This document shows positions 47,240 to 58,753 of a stretch of DNA of 64,000 nucleotides, piece by piece; within the stretch, counting starts at the first letter, position 1, and each line of letters begins with the position of its first letter. The notes beneath the pieces were generated by a model, which worked only from the letters and a program-made list of their open reading frames with translations, was not told where the DNA came from and searched no databases. The DNA lies in assembly GCA_036245805.1 (NCBI GenBank), contig BTRK01000003.1, forward strand, positions 44,816,044 through 44,880,043. Reading direction: 5' to 3'. Source of the stretch: Pristionchus mayeri. Taxonomy: Eukaryota; Nematoda; Chromadorea; Rhabditida; Neodiplogasteridae. The translations under genes were made by a program, and so were the position numbers.

Positions 47240-50200
47240 TTTTTTGACAAATCTTCGAGATATTTGAATTCCAAAAAAAAAATCCGGCCTTAAGTTAGGT
47301 AACGAGAACAAAATGCGCCTCGAAACCTAATTATTGTGTAAAGAATACTGTAGACGCATTATCCGAATAAGCTTAATCTCATCTAAATGAAGTAAAATAC
47401 GTCTTAATATCGGTGTATGGGCCCCGTGGATCACATTGGTAAAAGAAATTAAGAATTTGAACCGAAAACAACGAAATTATGAAAAACCGGTTACAGTATT
47501 TTTTACACAATAATTCGGTTTCGAGACGCATTTTGTTCTCGTTACCTAACTTAAGGCCGGATTTAAATTGCGCTTTTATACTCATTTGTGTATCGATAAA
47601 AATAGATGCAGAAACACAAATAAAAAATTGTAGGTTTCTTGAAAATTTTTCGGGGAATTGTGAAAATGTCGGAAGTAAAAGTGGAATTATCGATTCCCGG
47701 CGTTAGATGGAAACTGATCGAAAAACTCCCCAGAGTAAAAAAGTCTTAGAATTTGTCAAGGAATGCAGCGCCCCTACCGCCGCAGTCATTGAGATCGATA
47801 TACAAATTTTCGAGGATTACTGTAGTTTTTTGCAAGATCCGCGCCGCCGCGGGCGCGGATGCGGATCGAAATTCTGGCGATGCTCGTCGGTTTCCCTTGT
47901 CGAGGTCGACCTATTGGTGAAGTCAGAAGGGATTCAAATTTTCGGCCTGTGCCAAGACTATTTCGATTCTGTCAGATAGTGTGTTATGAGAGACTTTCTG
48001 AGAGAACTGAGCAATTTTACCTATAAGCCGTACAGCAAAAAAATGAAATTTCCCCTAAAATTATCCCTAGGGGTAACTTTTCATGTAGAGTTCGAAAATC
48101 GACCTTAGAAAGCCGTCTCCAACCCCTCATTTCCTGTGTTGCACTGCATCTGAGCGGTCGGTTTTTGTAAATCGTGAGCGGTCGCTCCAAACTCCATGCA
48201 TGTATAGTAATTCTTAAAGATCTCGACGAGATAAGTATTTTGTATGTTGTAAGTGAAGGGCTAGCTCATTTTTGAAAAAAGATCTGACCGTTTGAATGTT
48301 GAAAAATATCATCATAAATTTGGATGCCGTAATTATTTGCTTTTTTATTCTTTCATTCGATTCCTCGTTGAAAAGTACCCCTAGGTTTTATTTTTATGGA
48401 AAATTTCGTTCCTGTAAACGGTCCGCCAAGATGCCGAAATAACGCGCATTCCATGTTTTTGCCAATATATTCAGTTCTAAACAGGGCCGATGTGAGCCAC
48501 GATTAAATCTACCTGGCGTATGACTATACTAAGCTAGGGTAATAATATTCCGAAGAGTACGTACGTTATCTCAATTTTGTACGTTATCTCAATACGTTAT
48601 CTCAATTTTGAAAAAAATATTTTTCATGTTGATTTTGCCCATGTTTAGGCGCATTTAACTTTTCCTTTAAATCCCAATTCCTAGTTTTCTTTGCAAAACC
48701 AGTAGTACGCATGGATGTAAGTCAGAAAATATTAAATATAGGGCCATCGGCAATAAGTAAGTTAGGCATAGTTTTGTTTAAAATTGTAATATTGAGAGCA
48801 TCGGAAAAAAACAAAATTAAATTTCAAGTGCTGTTTCGCGCGAATCTGTTAGATTTGAGCATAATAATTTTTCGCAAAATCAAAGTAATCGGCATGTATG
48901 TATTATTGCGAAATATCAGTCGTTTTCGAAAAAAAATATATTTTCATGTGTCCAAAAAACCATTTTTTTAAAAGATGAAGGTATGTGCCATTTTCGATGC
49001 ATATTTTAGTTGTGCGACGTTATAACCATTGTATAGTGTAACAATTTAAGCACTATTCCTCTAAAATTATCTTATTAGAATTTAAAATATTTTATTTTAC
49101 CACGCGACATTGCATTTTCGTGCAAATTTATGCCTAACTTACATATTGCTGATGGCCCTATGTTTAATATTTTCTGACTTACATCCATGCGTACTTCTAG
49201 TTTTGCAAAAAAAATTAGGAATTGAGATTGAGAAGGAAAAGTTGAATGCGTCTAAACATGGGCAAAATCAACTCGCAAAAAATCGATTTTTTTTCAAAAT
49301 TGAGATAACGTTTTTTTCTATTCGAGATATTATTACCCTAGCTTAGTGTAGTCATACGCCAGGTAGATTTAATCGAGGTTCACATCGGCGCGGCTTAGAA
49401 CTGAATATATTGGCAAAAACATGGAATGCGCGTTATTTCGGCATCTTGGCGGACCGTTTACAGGAACGAAATTTTCCATAAAAATAAAACCTAGGGGTAG
49501 TTTTCAACGAGGAATCGAATGAAAGAATAAAAAAGCAAATAATTACGGCATCCAAATTTATGATGATATTTTTCAACATTCAAACGGTCAGATCTTTTTT
49601 CAAAAATGAGCTAGCCCTTCACTTACAACATACAAAATACTTATCTCGTCGAGATCTTTAAGAATTACTATACATGCATGGAGTTTGGAGCGACCGCTCA
49701 CGATTTACAAAAACCGACCGCTCAGATGCAGTGCAACACAGGAAATGAGGGGTTGGAGACGGCTTTCTAAGGTCGATTTTCGAACTCTACATGAAAAGTT
49801 ACCCCTAGGGATAATTTTAGGGGAAATTTCATTTTTTTGCTGTACGGCTTATAGGTAAAATTGCTCAGTTCTCTCAGAAAGTCTCTCATAACACACTATC
49901 TGACAGAATCGAAATAGTCTTGGCACAGGCCGAAAATTTGAATCCCTTCTGACTTCACCAATAGGTCGACCTCGACAAGGGAAACCGACGAGCATCGCCA
50001 GAATTTCGATCCGCATCCGCGCCCGCGGCGGCGCGGATCTTGCAAAAAACTACAGTAATCCTCGAAAATTTGTATATCGATCTCAATGACTGCGGCGGTA
50101 GGGGCGCTGCATTCCTTGACAAATTCTAAGACTTTTTTACTCTGGGGAGTTTTTCGATCAGTTTCCATCTAACGCCGGGAATCGATAATTCCACTTTTAC

Positions 50201-50636
50201 TTCCGACATTTTCACAATTCCCCGAAAAATTTTCAAGAAACCTACAATTTTTTATTTGTGTTTCTGCATCTATTTTTATCGATACACAAATGAGTATAAA
50301 AGCGCAATTTAAATCCGGCCTTAAGTTAGGTAACGAGAACAAAATGCGTCTCGAAACCGAATTATTGTGTAAAAAATACTGTAACCGGTTTTTCATAATT
50401 TCGTTGTTTTCGGTTCAAATTCTTAATTTCTTTTACCAATGTGATCCACGGGGCCCATACACCGATATTAAGACGTATTTTACTTCATTTAGATGAGATT
50501 AAGCTTATTCGGATAATGCGTCTACAGTATTCTTTACACAATAATTAGGTTTCGAGGCGCATTTTGTTCTCGTTACCTAACTTAAGGCCGGATTTTTTTT
50601 TTTGGAATTCAAATATCTCGAAGATTTGTCAAAAAA

Positions 50637-50704
50637 TCCTTGGGTGGAAATCGAACCCGCAACCTCCAGATCACATGGCTGCTCTACCATTGAGCTACGG
50701 AAAC
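50637..50704 (-). ncRNA. tRNA-like sequence (right end of the palindrome)
   Basis: It is an exact mirror of 47172-47239, with the same intact D-arm, the same defective acceptor stem and the same following T-run. It therefore points inward, like its partner. Confidence 0.55.
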
Positions 50705-50802
50705 GATGGTTCTCTACCTCTTAGCTCGCGCTATGATCTTCGGAGGGTTGGCTAGGTCATTGCTATGAGGGTTGGCTAGGTCATTGCTATGGTCATTGCT
50801 TC

Positions 50803-51240
50803 GAGGCGCATTTTGTTCTCGTTACCTAACTTAAGGCCGGATTTAAATTGTGCCTTTATACCTAATTGTGTATCGATACAAATAAATGCATAACCACAAA
50901 TAAAAAAATGTAGGTTTCTTGAAAAATTTTGGGGGAATTGCAAAAATTTCGGAAGTTAAAGTGGAATTATCGATTTCTGGCGTTAGGTGGAATTTGATCG
51001 AAAAATTCCACGAAGTGAAAAAGTCTTAGAATTTGTCAAGGAATGCAGCGCCCCTACCGCCGCAGTGATTGGGATCGATATAATTTCGAGGTTTTTGCAA
51101 GATCCGCGCCGCCGCGCGCGCGGATGCGGATCGAAATTCTGGCGATGCTCGTTGGTTTCCCTTGTAGAGGCCGACCTATTGGTGAAGTCAGAAAGAATTC
51201 AAATTTCCGGCCTGTGCCAAGTCGCTGAAGAAATATGTTG
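50803..51240. repeat. third copy of an inner segment of the 47-51 kb palindrome
   Basis: It starts TCGAGGCGCATTTTGTTCTC and follows 47517-47960 in direct orientation with about ten percent differences and indels. It keeps the GATCCGCGCCGCCGCG / GGATGCGGATCG core. It is preceded by two tandem GGTTGGCTAGGTCATTGC words. Confidence 0.8.
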
Positions 51241-52080
51241 ATTTTCTCAGATAGTCTGATATATTACACCTCGCTGAGACTATTGCAGCAAAGTACTCCT
51301 GTACCGATTTCCTCTAAATCGATACCCAAATTCCATTCATTCAAGAAAAAATCAACTTTCGCAATCCCAAACCCATTTTGGCACCATGCCAGGAAGAATT
51401 CAATTCGAATCGCGCGCGCGTTGCGACACTCAATCCATTCTTTCGCAATGTCACGCAATCTTGCGAAATTCCCAAACCAATCGATTCCAACGTGTTCACC
51501 ACGTTTATCAAAGTTTGTATACTTCAAATTATTCTCATTTCAATCCTTACTATTTATGCAACCCGTTAGCCTGTGCTTGCGGGTTGTTTCGTATCCCTTC
51601 ACAGTTTTACCGCTCCTTTCACTCACCGGGCGTCGGTCTGTGCCGATGTCTCGGCACTTCTCTCTCTCCCTCAGCCTTATGCCGTTGTATTCCATTACCA
51701 CGCATTTCCATTGCTGTTTAACGAGTAATCCACATAACTTACCAACTCCATTAAGCGCCACTCCTTCGGTGCTTCTCCGACTAGTCGACGACTAGACCAG
51801 ACACTTCTACTTCACTCGACCCAGCCCGCCCTCCGATCTGTACCAGGTTGGAGTCCCTTCCCATTCAACCCCACTCCATTCTAGCCTCACCTTTCCCTTA
51901 CATTTAGCTAATTTAGCGTAGTTCTCGTTCACCGTTGTGTAAATTTAATTGTGTTGATAATCAATGTTTATTAATTAAATCTTTCGCGTTTATTACACCG
52001 AATATACACATAGCGGACTTCTCTAATCAGTGAGAAGTTCGTATAACTCCTGACAGCTTTTTGCTCAAACTGGAAGCGCC
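51241..52080 (+). other. possible solo LTR or unclassified repeat
   Basis: The strand is pyrimidine-rich and non-coding in character. It ends in an AT-rich part and a small hairpin (GACTTCTCTAATCAGTGAGAAGTTC), followed by CTCAAACTGGAAGCG, where TGG could begin a primer-binding site. The other end could not be set and no partner LTR is visible. The long open frame on its plus strand has no protein-like character. Confidence 0.25.
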
Positions 52081-52800
52081 GAACTTAATCTTTATAATTT
52101 CTCTCAAACGGCATACAGAGTGAGGATGAATTTTAGTCCTCATCTCAATGTATTGTCATACAATTGAGTTGAGTGAAATATCGAGAAACACCATCTTCCT
52201 CTGCAGTATTTTTCGCACTTACCTTTGTACTCTCCCTCTCGGTGAACTGCATACGTGTGGCTGTGACTCGTGGTATTTTAATGTATATATAATAACAAGG
52301 TAAACTTCTATTACTTCCCGATCTATAAAAAAGAATCCATGAATGGCTCATCCTCTAAATTTCAACACTAGTCGAAGAATAAGTAAACACTTAAGAGAGA
52401 CTATCTCAGCCACTGAACATATGCTTGGCAAAGTAGAAAAATCGAATTTCTCCATAATGTGTGTACGGGTAGTACTCAGTGAGTCTAGCACGTAGGTCAT
52501 ATGAAGTGGCCCCATCCTCACCTAAGCTCTATTGCCCGATGTGATAAATAATTGAATTGATTTAATACAAAACTGCACTTGGAAATAAACATTTTAATCA
52601 CGAACATTCTGCATTCGATTCACGTATTCCGCTGATACACGAGCCTTTAAGACAGCGGCTGCGATTGGAAAGCAACACAACATCGGTCTAAGCAATAGCG
52701 AACATCCCGATGAATGCGTGTTTCACCGATATGTTGTTCCTAGTAAAAATGCTCAGCGCCAGTAATTTGAGGAAGTCAGTTCAAAATTGTTTTTTAAAGA
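52081..52800. other. stretch with terminal fragment of the TATCTGAG palindrome family
   Basis: At 52392-52520 the sequence AGAGACTATCTCAGCCACTG, then GCTTGGCAAAGTAGAAAAATC, follows one arm of the elements at 10.5 and 45.1 kb. The remainder shows no gene. Confidence 0.5.
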
Positions 52801-52810
52801 TCTGTTCTCT

Positions 52811-52944
52811 CTCTCATTTCTCTTGCCGAGTGGTCGTAGGAAGTTTCGAGACATATCCATCTGAGGGAGATCTCGCACGTGATCGAGTAGAAAAGAAATG
52901 AGACGAGGAGAAAGGAAGTAGGAAGAGTCAGTGAAACGCCAATG
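52811..52944 (-). pseudogene. FPGT exon copy (minus strand)
   Basis: On the minus strand it reads FTDSSYFLSPRLISFLLDHV and, after a short diverged part, NFLRPLGKR, matching the exon at 42357-42498. The conserved E-x-x-x-YGDF part is altered to MDMSRNF and the donor is lost. It is an isolated exon fragment. Confidence 0.65.
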
Positions 52945-53279
52945 AGCGGCTGAAATTTTAGTGAAAATGAATTGTTTCCAATCATCGATGAACATTTTTG
53001 AAATACCATAACCTGAGATAAAGTAATCGCCTACACACAAACAAGGGCGTTAATCTTCCGATTCTGAAACACAAAGCTAAACGCCAAGTTTTTTTAAGCG
53101 AGAAGTTATTATTTCTTCTGTATTTTGAATACTAAAACTGGAGTCTACAGGGTGGTCCAAAAATATGGTGACGAAGATTTTCAATTGTTTCTCGCCAACC
53201 AGTGAGTGGGGCTTGTGGCTCACGCGTATCCTACAACCCGGGGACATATCGTTGTTCAGCACAAAGCACAACATTTCAG

Positions 53280-53498
53280 ATAAAGCTGGAACGGGAACTC
53301 GCCATGCAAATCTACAATGCATTAAAGAAGGGGCAACACGAATGGATGCTAGGGAGTCCCACCACGAAGATATTGCGCTCGCAATGGGAAACTGTAGCCA
53401 AATTACCCCAAGAACGAGGCGAAAAGTATGTAGAACAAGTGAAACATAAACGAACTAGCCACAACCCTGCGCTGTCAATGAACTTTGCGCATATGTAA
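53280..53498 (+). CDS. unrecognised terminal exon-like frame
   Basis: After an acatttcag acceptor, 72 codons are open to a TAA. It begins IKLERELAMQIYNALKKGQ, and a Lys/Arg-rich end follows. Composition is protein-like: charged, helical, not low complexity. A decayed cousin of the first 15 codons (ggAACGGGAACTCGCC) follows another ttttcag at 54690. A CAGGGTGGTCCAAAA word at 53149, like some mariner ends, lies upstream. I cannot assign a family. Confidence 0.35.
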   Translation: MKLERELAMQIYNALKKGQHEWMLGSPTTKILRSQWETVAKLPQERGEKYVEQVKHKRTSHNPALSMNFAHM

Positions 53499-54817
53499 AT
53501 AGTCTCAGAGCTGTCTGTGCAACTTCGGATAAAGTGATTCATGATCGGATTGCAGGCTTCTATTACATGCACATAGTGGCTAATTGAATTATTTTTTTCG
53601 TGTTACTCCTTCTTTAATTTCGAAGTTACCACCTAAAAACAGCGTATTCCTGCACCCAACTAGGCTGTTCCTGGTTCCACTCGTTCTCCACCTTCTGCAC
53701 ACGCTTACTAAAGCAATGTATTTTGCCCTGATTATTCTTACATCCCAACGTAATCTAATATTCGTTTTATATTCAAACGCGATAATTCATAATACTTACG
53801 CATTGGATGATCGAGATGTCCAAAAAAAACGAAAATAAAGCATTTGTCCTATATATAATTATTTATGTGACTTTTTGTCCTAGTGCCAAGCGTCTACACA
53901 AAATTATTCTTCACTCAGATAGTATCTCTTGTAAGATAAAATAAATAAATTTTAAATTAAAAAAATATAATTTTAGGCATTCAATCCTTCTCACAGGTGA
54001 TTGCTTGCCATGCTTGCTCTATACCTTCTCTGCGCAACCCGATTGTCTATATTTCTACAATTTAAGAAGCATATCTAATCCCTAGTCCATTTCGCTGCTT
54101 TTTGCTAGGTGATAATGTAATTCGTATTTCTCGAATATTTTCTGTCCAGGAAATTCAAAGTCACACTCCTTTCTTATAATTTTCCCGTTGTACCTGTTAC
54201 TAATCTCGCACGAGAGTTCACCATACCAATTAGACTTAATCACAATACGAGTTTCTCCACTAGCTCTTTACCGCTTAGACGTTCTAATGAGTAATATCGG
54301 AAACTCGGAATTTCCTTGAGAAAGACCGCGACAAGAGCGGCTTTCTTCATTGAATATTTGCTCTATTTAATTTTATGCAGATCCAAGTAACATCAGACAA
54401 CGAGTAGATAGCCTGGTTTTCACTTACTTGCAAGATTCTGCAGCGATTCAGGTAGTGCCCACAGTAGCAGTACCTCAAGACATCACACACGATAGAAGAG
54501 GTACTCGACGAGAGTAAAATGTCTGATTTGCTCCATTCCTCACACTCTATATCGCGGTAGGGACAGTTGAGATGCTTGGCGAATTATGCAAAGATAGGAA
54601 AAGTGAACTATGAAAAGTAAAAGCGATATATTGTTTTCCCAACGCAAGGTGAAAGCATTGCTCCCCATCTATAAGTCCATATTTTCAGATTTATTCGGAA
54701 CGGGAACTCGCCGGGCGATTCTACAACGCAAAATACCAGCTTGATACTAGTTCACAGGATTTACCGCAAGTCAAACATGGTCAGTAATTAGTCCCCCCCC
54801 CCCCCCTTTGACCTACC
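53499..54817. other. AT-rich stretch with no supported gene
   Basis: It contains a TCAGATAGTATCTCTTG palindrome-family end (53913-53932), the small exon-like echo at 54690, and a C14 run (54793-54806). Nothing else is recognisable. Confidence 0.45.
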
Positions 54818-56710
54818 TCGGAGAACAGAGTGCTAGCGAGTGTATAGCTGTTCCTCTTGTAGCGCGCAAAGTGTAGAATGCGCCTGATGAGAGAATGCCT
54901 GACTCTCGTAATACTATGCGCTCTTTCTTTCCGACTAACTATCATAGTGAAAGAGTGCGTGATTCCGAAAGAGATATTGATAGGAAGGAACAGGCAAAGG
55001 CTCGTTCAACATTCGAGTTATTTTTTTTGGGCGTAGTTCCCACAAGAAATTGTGGATTTCGAAAATCGCAGATGTTTGACTTAATTGTGAAACAAGTGCT
55101 CGCTGGGCATAAATATTTTTTTTAAAATTGTGCTCAAGGCGTATTTTTCACCAACCCTTCAAACGCAAGTTGTAATCACTCCCGTGTCAATCAATTGTAG
55201 ATTTTTCATCGCAGTTTTAGTTTTTAAAAAAGCACTTAAATAAATCAAAACAACTCCCACTTCGTACAAACAGAGAGCACCTCTTGACAGCGTGGATCGC
55301 ACTGTATCAGATGCATGCGAGGATATCAACGAGATCGATCTGAGTTCAACATAAATAAGGAGTACTCTATACTTGCTACCCATTCCTTCGCACATGAATT
55401 TGAGAGTATTCATATTAGAAGATGTATTTTCTAATTAAAAAAAACTCTATCCCTTCGATACACTCTAGCTTGCTAATGGAGGAAACAACGAATTTCGGAG
55501 AAGAACGCAGTTGATTATCTCAAAGCTATACGCGTCACATCATTGGTATATATAAGGGAGTTTATATAATAAGTAGGGATTTATTGCATTACGAGGCCGT
55601 ATCATATCACTGCTGTCTTTCCCAAAACCAAAAGATAGATGATGGTAACTCGAAACTTTCCAGTTCAGTATTTTGTCATTGTTTCACTTATTTTCAAATT
55701 CCAATAAACATGCAGGACTTCTGATTACTTCCTACGTGACTTTTCTTATCTCTCCAGAAGAGCGAATAATGAAGGCAGCAGAGAAGCTGCGTCATCCACG
55801 GAGGGAAATTCTTACTCATTATCAACTTCAAGAATCGGCATGGTGAAATTGAAATGTAATTGATATATATGAAATTAGAGAATATGACTAATATTACAGT
55901 ATTTACTACGAGTAACTGTCATGAGATGTCGGCAAATAGATAAGGCTGAAAGTAACTTGACAATTATTTTATACTCCATGAGTTCAGCCAATTACAACGA
56001 TACTCATCCGATAGTTTGCAAGCAATTTCAGAAATTCGGAACTTCCTTGGACTCAATTATGACAAGAAGAATAATATTTACAAAAGAAGCATAATCTACC
56101 CACTGAACACGATTCCTCGGACGTAAAAATGGGATAGTTTCCTTTTTTTTTCTATCCTTTGATCTACCTCAGAGTAGCGATGTAGCAAGCAGCTGCAGCC
56201 ACAGTCCCCCAGGCACATGCACGGTGGAAGATGGAAGCTGCACATGAATCGAGACTAATGCCTCTTGTTGTTAGTATACCTTGAAATTGTGAATATTATT
56301 GCGAATAGATGTCATCAGATAATTGCGGCAAATAATTCCTGACTGCTTATGATACAAACTCAACACGCCGATCTTGCTGGTTCGGCATTTTTTTCATTTT
56401 AGTATGTTTGATTATTTTTTAAAATCATGTAATCAGCACAGGAGGAAAGCACGAAAGAACCGATATCACGTTATCTCTCATCACTTCGGACGAATTTTCC
56501 TCCTCCTATCTTTCAGGAGATTGTTTCTAGGTAAATGCGCGCTTTCCATTTCATACTACTTTTCCGCATACCTACTTCCGCTAATTTATTCGTGTCATTG
56601 GCATAAATATAATAGAGAATAGAGAGTCTCTCACCTTCTCCAGACCAGGATCTATAACAGCGAATGTGGAACACATCTTGTCAGCGACCAGAGAGGATTA
56701 TGACGATATC
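54818..56710 (-). pseudogene. minus-strand series of decayed LRR-gene exons (X, D, E, X, D)
   Basis: Read on the minus strand: X-like 54818-54885, D-like 55249-55330, E-like 55784-55856 (CTCCGTGGATGACGC and CGCTCTTCTGGA), X-like 56168-56222 (GTGCATGTGCCTGGGGGACT, donor gtagat) and D-like 56635-56710 (donor gtgaga). All carry indels or stops. They lie in inverted orientation between two plus-strand gene copies, with no intact partner exons. Confidence 0.5.
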
Positions 56711-56827
56711 TGAAGTGGAAGAGAATGAATTTCACTGCCATAAGTGTTGCGTTATCGTATCTCTTGAAATTCAAAACAGCTATCCTTAGAATACATGTAG
56801 ATATCACGTCATTTTTCACTTTCTTCG

Positions 56828-58753
56828 ATGAAGGAGGTGACATCATTTTCAGGTAAGTCCTTATTTTTTCTGCGGGAAAAGTCAGATTGACGTCAGATTG
56901 TCTCTTCTCATCCTACTCATCTGGTTTGAAGGGAGAAAGGGACGACTATTCCCCTCTTCCTTCCGAGTGGGACTGACTCGTTCTGACGGCGATGAACGAA
57001 CAGCAGAAGATGGGATAAAATTTTCCTCTTGAACTAGTGAAACAGGTAGAAAATTAAATGAATTACCTGGAAAAAATAGCCAACTGTATTAGAGAAAGAG
57101 ATTATCAGAGAAAAGGTTTGGTAGAGAAGAAGAAGAAATTATGACAAATGAAACGGGATAGTACGATTCAGAAAGCGTGAGGTGGAATATATTTAAAAAG
57201 TCCCATTCGACAAGTAGAAATTGTAAGATAGTTCTGATTATCGGGATAAGCTAGGAATGGAACGGGAAAACGTCTGCTTCCAAAACGCACCCAGTCCTTC
57301 AAAAATGTCGTAGATTTTACTCTTTTCATTACAGCTCTTTCATAGTAAAAGATCTATGAGAGGAATTGATTCAGTTGATTGTTATGATCGTTGATCTTTG
57401 ATCTTGAGGATCTTCACATTGCAATCGGTGGCCATTCCATGGTAGAAGCACGCAGAGAGGTGCGTCGTCATACATGACCCGCCCGGCGCCAAATCTGGCA
57501 CGGTGGTACTTGGTACGGTAGTGGACGCGGTACAGGGCATGAATTACGAAAGAAATTTTTAACGCTGGGTAAGGTATTGCTGAATTTACGTTGATACCAA
57601 TTTAGTTTTTTTCGTGACCACAGGATCCGCATCTAGAACTGACTGTGGGCTGTCACCGCCATGATATGATATATCTGAAACCTCAGATTACCACTTAATG
57701 AAATCAATTCCAGGACCGGCCGAATCGACAGAGTGGGCGCATAAAGAGAACATTGTGAGAAGACACTTCGATGAGGACAGCAAAGTACATGTGATTCACT
57801 CGGGTAATTTGTCTGTTTGTTTATTATAATAAAAAAGGGGTAAAGTAATAAAAAAATGCGTCTTTTCAGTGGTATATTGATCATGCGAAACTAACAGTTA
57901 GCAAGTAGATTTCATTTTTTTTATTCTTGTGAATTACTAGATTTGATTTTAAAGTATTATTGTATATATGTGTAAAAAAATTTCGAAACTACCCTTGCTG
58001 AAATCCCGGTCTCTTTCTCGCTGCTTCTGATGTCCTCGAGAAATTGCCTGTGGAGATCAAACAGATCGAGGAGGCTGCCTACGACCCATGCATCGATCCT
58101 CACTTCAGGTGGCTAGGAATGTGAGTACGCTAAGGTACGGTTAGGAAGATACTGTAACTGGACTCTCGAATGGCTATGAGATTACAGTCAGTACAATGGT
58201 GTGAAGAGCCATAATTGGTTGTTGTAGGTACACTGGACATTGCGGTTGTTTTGCGCTTCTCCATCTCAAGATCATCGCCCGCTTCGGCGTTTGAGTGATA
58301 TTGTTGTTGGACGGTAGGGTTACAAATAAATAATATTCACTGATGTGACTGATGTGTGGGAAAAATAGAGAATACAACCGTTTTTCTTTCGGAATTCCGT
58401 ATAGTTTAACCAAACTAAAATTCACTGATGCTTCCAACAACTAAATTGTCCGATGGGTGGCTCGTTTCATAGAATTGTCATTGCTGGAGCACGATCGTTC
58501 TCGTGGATGGGTAACCATGTTGTTGTACCAGAACAGCTAAATAAGTTTACGTTCCATAAATTAATAGTTCACTCCAACATTCTAGTTCCCGGTTTGGAGC
58601 TATTCCAGCCTCTCCATGGTGATTCACAGACTCTTCCTACTTCCTCTCTTCTCGTCTCATCTCTTCACTACTCAATCACGTGGGAGATCTCCCTCAGATG
58701 GAGATATGCGCGTACCGATACTTCCTACGACCACTCGGGAAGAGAAATAATTG
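56828..58753 (+). pseudogene. second FPGT-like copy, pseudogenised, with N-terminal pieces
   Basis: Pieces in order: a start-like exon 56828-56852 (ATG, donor gtaagt); about 56920-57020 reading SEWD, stop, LVLTAMNEQQKMG, stop (compare FWDIVAITAADEKQE in human FPGT); 57403-57459 (HIAIGGHSMVEARRE, the Gly-rich nucleotide-binding loop region); 57714-57803 (ends VHVIHSG, the LLIHSGG block); 58002-58120 (NPGLFLAASDVLE, donor gtgagt); and 58609-58753 (TDSSYFLSSRL, YFLRPLG). Stops interrupt the first and last conserved blocks (TGA at 58619 region replaces a Cys codon). The QRLP and HGVYVVD exons are missing. This copy shows what the N-terminus of the 37.6-44.8 kb gene should look like. Confidence 0.65.

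Larger units (their letters stand above)
47109..50767. repeat. 3.66-kb palindrome with tRNA-like ends
   Basis: CATAGCAATGACCTAGCCAA at the left is mirrored at the right end. The arms run to about 48790 and from about 49110 and are so alike that a 90-codon frame is identical in both (47707-47979 plus, 49896-50168 minus). Each arm has its own inner foldback (GGCCTTAAGTTAGGTAACGA against its inverse, about 47281-47570). The 320-base centre is unpaired. An extra direct copy of one inner segment follows at 50803-51240. No transposase is present. Confidence 0.88.

Noticed and set aside
47109..50767. Possibility that the large palindrome is only an assembly artefact (mirror duplication)
   Set aside because: The arms are not exact throughout, the centre is unique, and an independent diverged third copy of one segment follows. 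I keep it as real, but long reads would settle it.
51235..51795. Long open frame (186 codons) on the plus strand
   Set aside because: Composition is Ser/Leu/His-rich from pyrimidine-rich DNA. There are parallel open frames in the other two frames, no motif and no splice context.
55784..55856. Apparent plus-strand last exon (EERIMKAAEKL... with TGA)
   Set aside because: The same DNA on the minus strand is a decayed copy of LRR exon E, with matching words and an acceptor-side flank. The plus-strand frame is a shadow.
57625..57697. Exon-like segment (DPHLELTVGCHRHDM...) in the second FPGT copy
   Set aside because: It has a good acceptor and an open frame, but no donor, and I could not align it to a known FPGT block, so it was left out of the exon list.
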